Assembly: GCA_902158745.1 (NCBI GenBank)
Contig: CABGHH010000016.1
Coordinates: 1 to 17,547, forward strand
DNA: 17,547 nt
Source: Candidatus Methanolliviera sp. GoM_asphalt
GTDB lineage: Archaea; Halobacteriota; Methanoliparia; Methanoliparales; Methanoliparaceae
Direction of reading: 5' to 3'
The position numbers and the translations under genes are program-made. Of this stretch, positions 1 through 6,029 are shown piece after piece; position 1 is the first letter of the stretch, and every line of letters starts with the position of its first letter. The notes under the pieces were generated by a model, which saw nothing but the letters and a program-made list of their open reading frames with translations, ran no database searches and was not told where the DNA came from.

Positions 1-790
1 CCAAAACCTTATTTGTATCATTCCCAAAGACATCCACAACCTTTACCATTATCTGATATTCTCCAGCATTTTCATATTTGTGTTTAGCTTCATAATCCAC
101 CTTTGGATCCTTCTTCACCCTGAAACTCTGCCACTGATTATGAAACGTATCGCCCTTGTAATCCCAATCTATCGCCCAGTAATCTATCAACTCACGGGAA
201 TCATCTATTTTACCGGCGATCTCTACAAGTTCCACGGTCGGTGAAAGTTGAAAGTCTGTGATCTTTAATGTTATCTCTCTACCTTTGATTTCTGTCTCAA
301 TCTCTAAATAGGCGACCTCTGGGAATTTTACGTATTTTGCTATATCTTTTTCTATCACCTTGTCGGGTATCTTCAATAATTGCAGATCAAAGCCGACGAG
401 AGAGGATTTTATCTCATTTACGGATGGGATCTGGATAAGTCTTATATCGACTCCGTTCTTCTTTGCCAACTCCTTTGCAAGTTCATTCACCTCATAACTC
501 CATTCCCATCCTAAGACATCTGCTTTATTGAAATTATTTGCTCTGCATTCTATGACTACCTTTTCCACCTCTTCCATCGTAACGGGAGCGTTTAATGGAC
601 CTATATGAACTGCTTTGTCTCCTTTTCTTCCATGCAAGTATCTAAATCCAGTTAAAGGTTGAGTTTGATAGAGTTTTAGCATAAAGGTAAGATATTCATC
701 CTGTTTCTCCTGCCAATAGACGGTTTCATAGTTTCCAATATTCCAGAGTTCAAAAGGTCTTGCTGGCTTTCCATATTTTTTATCTCCCAT
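1..790 (-). CDS. DNA methyltransferase, C-terminal half (split gene, truncated by left edge)
   Basis: The frame is open from ATG at 790 to the left edge (263 codons), so its stop is not seen. It begins MGDKKYGKPARPFELWNIGN, which I recognise as the region that follows the catalytic domain in long beta-class (type III Mod-like) adenine methyltransferases, normally in the same polypeptide. The visible end (WAIDWDYKGDTFHNQWQSF, then VVDVFGNDTNKVL) resembles the extreme C-terminus of that family, so probably only a few codons are missing. No catalytic motif is present; those lie in the ORF at 1430-2557. The start overlaps the HEPN stop by 11 nt (ATGGGAGATAA) and has a GGGGAG-type RBS inside the HEPN gene. 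It presumably provides target recognition or subunit contacts and must associate with the other half to work. Family assignment is from memory of homologues. Confidence is good for the family and moderate for the role. Confidence 0.75.
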   Translation of the reverse strand, partial: MGDKKYGKPARPFELWNIGNYETVYWQEKQDEYLTFMLKLYQTQPLTGFRYLHGRKGDKAVHIGPLNAPVTMEEVEKVVIECRANNFNKADVLGWEWSYEVNELAKELAKKNGVDIRLIQIPSVNEIKSSLVGFDLQLLKIPDKVIEKDIAKYVKFPEVAYLEIETEIKGREITLKITDFQLSPTVELVEIAGKIDDSRELIDYWAIDWDYKGDTFHNQWQSFRVKKDPKVDYEAKHKYENAGEYQIMVKVVDVFGNDTNKVL

Positions 791-1136
791 CTTCAGTCTC
801 CCCTTTTAGCACTTCCAGAATTTTAATAGCCAAGTCCGGGATTTTATTTTGAATTATGTCCCATAAAATTTCATAGTCTATTCTGAAATACCCATGAATA
901 ACTATATCTCTTAAACCTGCAATCTTCCTCCACTCAATCCGGGGATATTTTAATTTTATTTTATCTGGTAGATTTTTAGTTGCTTCGCCAATTATCTCAA
1001 GGTTTCTAACCACTGCATCTATTAACATCTGGTTTTTTATAAATTCCTCAAATGATTTACCCCGGGTATAATCCAATATTCTATTAGCACAATCCCTAAT
1101 ATCAATAATAAAGAGTTTAAAATCTCTTTCAGGCAT
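780..1136 (-). CDS. hepT: HEPN-domain RNase toxin (HepT-like, DUF86)
   Basis: This is a 118-residue all-alpha protein with the diagnostic HepT motif RX4HXY (R76-DIVI-H81-G-Y83). The active-site Arg and His and the modifiable Tyr are all present, so the toxin looks intact. HEPN proteins of this family are ribonucleases. In characterised MntA-HepT pairs the partner nucleotidyltransferase silences the toxin by AMPylating the tyrosine of this motif. It lies directly after its MNT partner with an 8-nt overlap (ATGCCTGA) and has an AGAGGTGA ribosome binding site within the MNT gene. Its own end overlaps the next methyltransferase fragment. The stretch is visibly richer in A+T than the purine and etf genes nearby, which suggests recent transfer. 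What is unusual is its location between the two parts of a methyltransferase. Confidence 0.92.
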   Translation of the reverse strand: MPERDFKLFIIDIRDCANRILDYTRGKSFEEFIKNQMLIDAVVRNLEIIGEATKNLPDKIKLKYPRIEWRKIAGLRDIVIHGYFRIDYEILWDIIQNKIPDLAIKILEVLKGETEDGR

Positions 1137-1446
1137 AAGTCACCTCTGATAAAATATTTTGTTTTATCTCATCCCTTATTGTTGTTTTGATCACTAGATC
1201 AATCTTTGCGTTTAAAATCACTTCAAGGAAAAATTTAAGCTCCATATAGTTATCAAATGTCTTATAATTATCTTCAAACTCAACGAGAATGTCTATATCG
1301 CTCTTCTCTGTCTGCTCGCCTCTAACATAAGACCCGAAAACACCTATCTCCTTAATCTTAAATTTTTTTCTCATCTCGATGTTATGAAGTTTCAAAATTT
1401 TAACTATCTCATCTATAGATTTTGCTTTCTTACCGCTCATTCTTCA
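791..1446. repeat. TGAAG direct repeat bounding the MNT-HEPN segment
   Basis: On the minus strand TGAAG occurs at 1446-1442, in the last codons of the first methyltransferase ORF, and again at 795-791, just before the ATG of the second. The distance from one copy to the other is 651 bp, a multiple of three. Joining the two copies gives codons GTG-AAG-ATG-GGA, so both methyltransferase halves would read as one frame. Five matching bases can arise by chance, so this is only a candidate insertion scar. Confidence 0.35.
1129..1440 (-). CDS. mntA: MNT-type nucleotidyltransferase antitoxin (MntA-like)
   Basis: This 103-residue minimal nucleotidyltransferase carries the catalytic signature GSX10DXD: G36-S37 in VFGSYVRGE, then D48 and D50 in SDIDILVEF. 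A plausible third metal ligand is D81 in AKIDLVIK. Members of this family neutralise HEPN toxins by transferring AMP from ATP to the toxin tyrosine. Antitoxin-before-toxin order and the tight 8-nt overlap with the HEPN gene are typical. The start ATG lies inside the end of the upstream methyltransferase ORF (11-nt overlap, ATGAGCGGTAA) and is preceded by a strong GGAGGTGA site, so translation is probably coupled to the methyltransferase. All catalytic positions are intact, so it should be active. Confidence 0.92.
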   Translation of the reverse strand: MSGKKAKSIDEIVKILKLHNIEMRKKFKIKEIGVFGSYVRGEQTEKSDIDILVEFEDNYKTFDNYMELKFFLEVILNAKIDLVIKTTIRDEIKQNILSEVTYA

Positions 1447-2557
1447 CCTCCACTAAATCTTTTGAATTATGAAGATCCAATAATCTTTTTCTCGTAACAT
1501 GAATGGCAAATTTAGAGAGATCGCAACCTATCCATCGCCTTCCAAGTTTCTCTGCTACTGCCAAAGTTGTGCCTGATCCACAGAAAGCATCAAAAACGAT
1601 CTCGCCGGGGTTGGAGGATGCGAGGATGATGCGTTTTAGGAGGGCTTCGGGTTTTTGAGTGAAAAAAGCTGTATACTCAGGTGCATTGCTGACTACATGA
1701 CTTATATCATACCATAAATTTCCAACTGCCACTCCTTTCGACTCATCTAAATAGTAAATATTACGTTCAACCTGATATTTGCTTGCTTTCTGCCTTCGAG
1801 CAGTTCGATACCTTCTCCCTTTTCCATCGGTAAACTTGTATTCTTTCTTAATATATTCATCGGATAAAGGCTTAAAATCTCCGTTAAAAATATAAGAGTC
1901 TGATTTTGTAAACATTAGAATATTATCAGTTTCTTCCCACCATTTCCTTCCCGCATTATTTTTTGCCCCATGGTATCTTTTCCAAGTTATATCATTCCTA
2001 AAATTCTCATACCCAAAAATCTCATCCATCATCACCTTTACATAATGTCCCACATGCCAGTCCAAATGAACATAAATAGAACCATTCTCCGCCAGCAAAT
2101 CTCGCATTAAAACCAATCTCTCATACATATATTTGAGATAAGAGGCAATTCCACCGCTCCACGTATCTCTATAAGCCCGCTCCTCAATGATCGATGGCTC
2201 TTTCTCAATCCTCTCATCTCCCAATCTCGTTCTGATCGTGAAATCTGCACCTGTAAAAAATGGCGGGTCAATGTAAATCAAATTAATTTTTCCAGCCCAG
2301 CCCTGCTTTATCAAAGAAGACATTACCAGTTTGTTATCACTCCAAATTAAAAGATTCTCCCAGTCCTTCGGGTAATTTTCAGGATATTCGTATTCTGGAT
2401 AGAAATAGGCGCCCTTAACCCTCGGTTTATTTACCGTTTCAACGACTTGAAAGGGGAGGTTTGGCTTTTCGATTGGAATTTTATCTCCCTTGTCAAATTT
2501 ATCATATTTTCCTGCCCAAACAAGTTCTACATATCTTTTGTTCTTCTCTTCAGCCAT
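1430..2557 (-). CDS. Beta-class adenine-specific DNA methyltransferase, N-terminal catalytic half
   Basis: This 375-residue protein has the beta-class motif order: the catalytic motif IV DPPF (residues 97-100, in LIYIDPPFFTG) comes before the SAM-binding motif I DAFCGSGTT (323-331). A variable region between them (about 190-290) should hold target recognition. This order is typical of type III Mod and related N6-adenine or N4-cytosine methyltransferases. The protein ends a few residues after the catalytic domain (HVTRKRLLDLHNSKDL, then VEVKNER), just where homologues continue into the domain now encoded at 790-1. The gene starts 10 nt after the purL stop, with a GAGAGGGAT site before the ATG, so it may share purL transcripts. 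No restriction subunit is in the window; one could lie beyond the left edge. Function in DNA modification is well supported; activity without the second half is unknown. Confidence 0.88.
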   Translation of the reverse strand: MAEEKNKRYVELVWAGKYDKFDKGDKIPIEKPNLPFQVVETVNKPRVKGAYFYPEYEYPENYPKDWENLLIWSDNKLVMSSLIKQGWAGKINLIYIDPPFFTGADFTIRTRLGDERIEKEPSIIEERAYRDTWSGGIASYLKYMYERLVLMRDLLAENGSIYVHLDWHVGHYVKVMMDEIFGYENFRNDITWKRYHGAKNNAGRKWWEETDNILMFTKSDSYIFNGDFKPLSDEYIKKEYKFTDGKGRRYRTARRQKASKYQVERNIYYLDESKGVAVGNLWYDISHVVSNAPEYTAFFTQKPEALLKRIILASSNPGEIVFDAFCGSGTTLAVAEKLGRRWIGCDLSKFAIHVTRKRLLDLHNSKDLVEVKNER

Positions 2558-2567
2558 CTTATCCCTC

Positions 2568-3740
2568 TCATCTCAGGAATTTTTCGAGCCCTTTACCCCA
2601 GATATCTCTTATCTTATCCAGCGGGATATCTATAAGACCCTTCTTCTTGTCGCTTATCCGTATCCTATCACCCCCGGCGTTCCCGAGATACGTGCATCCC
2701 AACCTCCGATCTTTCAAATCTTCAACAAATTCTTCCTCTCTCTTTTTATTCACTTCAACGATCCATCTCGTATTAGATTCCGAGAACAATTTTATGTCGC
2801 TCCTCATTTGAAAATCTCCGATTTTCAAGTTTGCAAACCTTCGATTTGCAATCATCTCTCCCATCCCCGACAGATCACCATCAACCCCGATATTCCCTCC
2901 CAGACACATCTCTGCGAGAGAGACTGCAATACCACCCTCTGAAATATCGTGGCATGAAGCTATATTTCCTTTTGCCATCTCTTTTAGGATCGCCTCGATG
3001 GATCGCTTTAGTACTTTGATATTGACATCCGGAACTACTCCACTCACACCTATGATCTTTAAATATTCCGATCCTCCTAACTCCTCACGCGTCTCTCCAA
3101 TCAAATAGATTGGATTTCTTCCCTTGATATCAGAAGTAATAGATCTTCTTATATCCTCAATGATCCCCACACCAAGAATTACCGGCGTTGGCGGGATGCT
3201 TCCTTCTGGTGTTTCGTTGTAAAAACTGACGTTTCCCGAAGAGTAAGGCAGTCCAAGTTCCCTTGCAATCTCGCCGAGTGCCCTGACGGACTCATGAAAA
3301 TACCCCATCACCAAAGGCTTCTCCGGATTTCCAAAGTTCAGACAATCCGCGAGAGAATGGGGAAGTGATCCAACAGAGACCAGATTCCTGCAAACTTCAT
3401 CCACCGCCGAGAGAGATCCTTTATATGGATTTATCTTCATGAAAGACGGATTTACATCTGAGGTTATCGCTAACCCCTTATAAGAATCTTCGAGCGGTTT
3501 TATGACCGATGCGTCTCCATGGGAAGAGAACCCTATCTCCCCTTGAAGTGGCTTTAAAACGGTGCGCCCTCCGACCTCATGATCGTATCTCCGGATTATT
3601 GATTCCTTACTCGCGATGTTTGGACTCGAGAGGATCGATAAGAATGTCTCTTCGTAATTGCGAGGCTCATTAAAACGTTCGAGTTTCTCCTCTTTATTCT
3701 TTATCTCATATATTCTATTGTATCTGACACCATCCACCAA
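2568..3740 (-). CDS. purL: Phosphoribosylformylglycinamidine synthase II (PurL), C-terminal part
   Basis: This is the second half of PurL, the ATP-dependent synthetase that converts FGAR to FGAM in purine synthesis, using ammonia delivered by PurQ through PurS. Recognisable segments include SDVNPSFMKINPYKGSLSAV, SLADCLNFGNPEKP, the GNVSFYNETPEGSIPPTP loop and SCHDISEGGIAVSLAEM. The frame is open upstream past the TTG at 3740 to the frameshift site near 3785. The upstream codons encode KIKYNNEEIYEIDLNF, which fits the expected domain linker, so the TTG is probably not a true start. Residues 296-312 (MIANRRF to DFQM) are encoded by a 51-bp palindromic element. Without it the text would run DLSGMGE-RSDIKLFSESNT, as in normal PurL. 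With the shift repaired the full protein would be about 787 residues, or 753 without the two inserts, close to the usual archaeal size. Confidence 0.9.
   Translation of the reverse strand: MVDGVRYNRIYEIKNKEEKLERFNEPRNYEETFLSILSSPNIASKESIIRRYDHEVGGRTVLKPLQGEIGFSSHGDASVIKPLEDSYKGLAITSDVNPSFMKINPYKGSLSAVDEVCRNLVSVGSLPHSLADCLNFGNPEKPLVMGYFHESVRALGEIARELGLPYSSGNVSFYNETPEGSIPPTPVILGVGIIEDIRRSITSDIKGRNPIYLIGETREELGGSEYLKIIGVSGVVPDVNIKVLKRSIEAILKEMAKGNIASCHDISEGGIAVSLAEMCLGGNIGVDGDLSGMGEMIANRRFANLKIGDFQMRSDIKLFSESNTRWIVEVNKKREEEFVEDLKDRRLGCTYLGNAGGDRIRISDKKKGLIDIPLDKIRDIWGKGLEKFLR
2805..2855 (+). repeat. 51-bp palindromic element, copy A, inside purL 3' part
   Basis: The plus strand reads CAT, then TTGAAAATC-TCC-GATTTTCAA, then GT, then TTGCAAACC-TTC-GATTTGCAA, then TCAT. 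These are two 21-bp inverted repeats in tandem, each with 9-nt arms and a 3-nt loop. The first is perfect and the second has one mismatch. In the purL frame (minus strand) it adds exactly 17 residues and no stop. It matches copy B at most positions and is identical to copy C over its outer 13 and 15 nt. Confidence 0.85.
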
Positions 3741-3745
3741 GAAAT

Positions 3746-4930
3746 TCAGATCGATCTCATAGATCTCTTCATTATTATATTTGATTTTAAGAAACCTCTC
3801 TTCGTTGCTCTTCCAATGACGGTTGCGAGAAGATCCCAGCCTTCAAATATACAAAAGACCTCTCTTAGGTTCTTCGGATCGACGGAGAGCATCATCCTCT
3901 CCTGAGATTCAGATACAAGTATCTCCCAGGGTTTCAACCCTTCTTCCTTGAGTGGGACATTCTCCAATTCAATCTCTGCCCCACAACCTCCTGCGAGAGC
4001 CATCTCGCCGATCACGCAGGACAATCCTCCGCCACCCAGATCTTTCATCCCGTCAAGCAATCCCCTTTCATTTGCCTCCAGACAGGCATGAATGAGCGGC
4101 TCTTTGGTTATTGGATCGCCGAGCTGAACTGCCCCTCGATCCTCTTCGGACTTCTCTGATAGTTCTGCGGATGCAAAGGTGACGCCATGTATGCCGTCCC
4201 TCCCCGTTCTACCACCCACCAGAATGAAAAGATCGCCTTCCTTTGCCCTGCTCCTTATGATCTCACTTTTTTTGACAATTCCAACGCATCCAACATTCAC
4301 GAGGCAATTGCTAACATAATCCTCGTCAAAATATACCATTCCTGAGACTGTCGGAACTCCAATCCTGTTTCCGTAGTCACTTATTCCAGATACGACGCCA
4401 TTCAATAAAAATTTTGATTTTATCCCCTTCAGTGGGTCAAAAAAGAGTGGGTCGACCAAAGCCACTGGCGTGGCACCCATACAGACGACGTCCCTCACTA
4501 TACCACCAATCCCTGTTGCGGCTCCGCCATAGGGTTCTATGTTTGATGGGTGATTGTGGCTCTCAAATGCCACCGCATAGGCATATTCATCGTTAAATTC
4601 CAATATTCCCGCGTCTTCTCCCATGAGAATGTTCTGCGGTGGTTGCAAATCTTTGATTTGCAAACTTGAAAATGGGACATTTTCAAATGCATCTATCAGG
4701 ATATATCTTTTGAGAAGTGTTTTAGAACTCTTATAACAGCAGTGTTCCGACCATGCCTGAGCGAGAGATTGAAGCTCTATATCGGTTGGATTCCTTCCCC
4801 TCTCTTTAAAATAATCTTCTATGATCCTTAACTCGTCCACGCTCAGACCAAGACCCATCTCTTCACTAATCCTCCTCAAATAATCGTCATCTGAGTCGAT
4901 GAGATCGACTTCACTGACCAAATCTTTCAT
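3746..4930 (-). CDS. purL: Phosphoribosylformylglycinamidine synthase II (PurL), N-terminal part
   Basis: This is the first half of PurL. It shows the conserved catalytic histidine segment AWSEHCCYKSSK (H63), the ATP/FGAR-binding GEDAG (104-108), ESHNHPSNIEPYGGAATG, LVGGRTGRDGIHG and MKDLGGGGLS. The start ATG overlaps the purS stop as ATGA (4927-4930), so purS and purL are translationally coupled. The ORF stops after a nonsense tail (SNIIMKRSMRSI) that does not resemble the family. The correct continuation is in the -1 frame after TTA-AAA at about 3785, so the gene is frameshifted. Residues 81-97 (AFENVP to LQP) are encoded by a second 51-bp palindromic element; removing them brings LLKRYILID next to PQNILMGEDAG as in other PurL proteins. 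PurQ is not in the window. Confidence 0.92.
   Translation of the reverse strand: MKDLVSEVDLIDSDDDYLRRISEEMGLGLSVDELRIIEDYFKERGRNPTDIELQSLAQAWSEHCCYKSSKTLLKRYILIDAFENVPFSSLQIKDLQPPQNILMGEDAGILEFNDEYAYAVAFESHNHPSNIEPYGGAATGIGGIVRDVVCMGATPVALVDPLFFDPLKGIKSKFLLNGVVSGISDYGNRIGVPTVSGMVYFDEDYVSNCLVNVGCVGIVKKSEIIRSRAKEGDLFILVGGRTGRDGIHGVTFASAELSEKSEEDRGAVQLGDPITKEPLIHACLEANERGLLDGMKDLGGGGLSCVIGEMALAGGCGAEIELENVPLKEEGLKPWEILVSESQERMMLSVDPKNLREVFCIFEGWDLLATVIGRATKRGFLKSNIIMKRSMRSI
3783..3791 (-). other. purL: purL -1 frameshift site at an A4 run
   Basis: The coding strand reads CTTAAAATC. The N-terminal part reads TTA-AAA-TCA, whereas the family-consistent continuation reads AAA-ATC-AAA (LKIKYNNEE). 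One additional A in the run (plus-strand T run 3785-3788) would give a single intact purL. Programmed -1 slippage on A-AAA is possible, but no full X-XXY-YYZ heptamer is present. Confidence 0.75.
4639..4689 (-). repeat. 51-bp palindromic element, copy B, inside purL 5' part
   Basis: On the minus strand, which is the coding strand here, it reads CAT, TTGAAAATG-TCC-CATTTTCAA, GT, TTGCAAATC-AAA-GATTTGCAA, then four less-conserved bases. Both 21-bp hairpins have perfect 9-bp arms; the first carries a compensated G/C change relative to copy A. The orientation relative to purL is opposite to copy A, and it starts at codon position 2 instead of 1, yet it is still open and adds 17 residues. Confidence 0.85.
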
Positions 4931-5169
4931 TTTTTCACTCTTATCTCATAATCATGAATAACCGGATTTGCAAGGAGTTTTTTACACATCTCTTTAGCCT
5001 CTTCAACTGCCTTTTTCTCATCCGAATCGTCCAATTTTATCCTGAACGTCTTTAGTGTGTGAACGTTCAAGACATCTTCAAACCCAAGAAGCCTCAGTGC
5101 TTTCTTTGTGTTTTCCCCCTCCGGGTCTGATATACCCTCTTTGAGCTTTATTCTTATTTCTACTTCCAT
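4927..5169 (-). CDS. purS: Phosphoribosylformylglycinamidine synthase subunit PurS
   Basis: This is an 80-residue protein starting MEVEIRIKLKEGISDPEGEN and ending LLANPVIHDYEIRVKK, the standard PurS fold. It bridges PurL and PurQ in the FGAM synthase complex and helps channel ammonia. An in-frame start 42 nt further upstream exists, but I chose ATG at 5169. A TTTATAAA box centred about 26 nt upstream would place transcription initiation at or next to this ATG, giving a leaderless message, and 80 residues is the family's usual size. It is the first gene of the purS-purL unit and divergent from etfB. Confidence 0.92.
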   Translation of the reverse strand: MEVEIRIKLKEGISDPEGENTKKALRLLGFEDVLNVHTLKTFRIKLDDSDEKKAVEEAKEMCKKLLANPVIHDYEIRVKK

Positions 5170-5190
5170 AAAAGGCATTATTTTTGTGCG

Positions 5191-5198
5191 TTTATAAA
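5191..5198. promoter_or_regulatory. Symmetric TATA box between divergent purS and etfB
   Basis: TTTATAAA is a perfect palindrome, so TBP could in principle load in either direction. Its centre is about 26 nt from the purS ATG on the minus strand, the spacing for a leaderless transcript. On the plus strand it predicts a start near 5221, leaving a leader of about 25 nt with GAGAGAAGAG before the etfB ATG. A second TATA-like sequence (AAAGTTATAAG, 5212-5222) is a less likely alternative for etfB. Confidence 0.55.
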
Positions 5199-5246
5199 TT
5201 TTTTGCACCATAAAGTTATAAGAAAGAGAGAAGAGACTGTGTGTAG

Positions 5247-6029
5247 ATGAATAATATAATCGTCTGTATAAAGCAAGTTCCAGATCCGCATCTGATCTCG
5301 AAGATTAAGATCGACGAAGAGGGGAGGATCGACAGGAGAGGGATTTTAGGGGTGCTTAATCCCCTCGACAAAAACGCGCTGGAAGAAGCGTTGAAGATCA
5401 AAGAGAGATTTGGAGGAGAGATCACCGTATTGAGCATGGGTCCTCCACAGGCGATCGAAGTTTGCAGGGATGCATTGGCGTTCGGCGCGGATGAATCTAT
5501 ACTCATCTGTGATAGATGCCTTTCTGGATCAGATACGTTGGCGACGAGCTACGTCTTGGCGTGTGCAATAAGCAAGATAAAATTTGAGATCGTCCTGTGC
5601 GGAAACGAAACGATAGACAGCGGAACAGGTCAGGTCCCACCGCAACTCGCCGAATTTCTTTGCATTCCTCATATCACAGGTGTCAGAAAGATCGAATTTT
5701 TGGATGAATCTACGGTCGAAGCGGAATCGAAGATGGAATCGAATATAAGGATTGTCAGGGCAAGAGTTCCGGTATTGATCGGTGTGGCAAAAGGAATAAA
5801 CGATCCGCACATCCCGAGCGCTTATGATATCATGAACGCGTTTAAAAAGGAGATCATCCAATTGGATATTAAGGATATAGGTGCCGATGCGGATAGGGTT
5901 GGATCACTTGGGTCTCCAACGTACGTGGAACGGGTGATTCCTATGGAACAGAAGAGAGAGGGGTTGATATCTGGAGATCTGGACGAGGTAGCAATGGAGG
6001 CAGTTAATCGGTTGAAACGGTTTCTATGA
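5247..6029 (+). CDS. etfB: Electron transfer flavoprotein, beta subunit
   Basis: This 260-residue protein begins MNNIIVCIKQVPDP, the typical EtfB/FixA start, and continues with NPLDKNALEEALKIKE, then GGEITVLSMGPPQA with ALAFGADESILI, and SGSDTLATSYVLA. The segment CGNETIDSGTGQVPPQLAEF is the conserved nucleotide-binding region. EtfB pairs with EtfA to carry electrons from acyl-CoA or other flavin dehydrogenases to a membrane or FeS acceptor; some pairs bifurcate electrons. The sequence alone does not say which type this is, and no dehydrogenase or FixCX gene is adjacent. The stop overlaps the etfA start as ATGA (6026-6029), so the subunits are coupled. Confidence 0.93.
   Translation: MNNIIVCIKQVPDPHLISKIKIDEEGRIDRRGILGVLNPLDKNALEEALKIKERFGGEITVLSMGPPQAIEVCRDALAFGADESILICDRCLSGSDTLATSYVLACAISKIKFEIVLCGNETIDSGTGQVPPQLAEFLCIPHITGVRKIEFLDESTVEAESKMESNIRIVRARVPVLIGVAKGINDPHIPSAYDIMNAFKKEIIQLDIKDIGADADRVGSLGSPTYVERVIPMEQKREGLISGDLDEVAMEAVNRLKRFL

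Noticed and set aside
2490..2942. 150-codon plus-strand ORF opposite purL
   Set aside because: Antisense to PurL motifs; it is open partly because palindromic copy A has few stops.
3740..3740. A separate naturally split purL gene starting at TTG 3740
   Set aside because: The family-like sequence continues upstream of the TTG in the same frame up to the A4 run, and no good ribosome binding site precedes the TTG, so a frameshift is the better explanation.
4965..4973. GATTTGCAA half-site in purS
   Set aside because: It encodes the ordinary PurS LANPV segment and lacks the second arm; a chance nine-base match.
5170..5211. Longer purS start adding 14 residues
   Set aside because: The added stretch would cover the TATA box and exceed the family's normal length.
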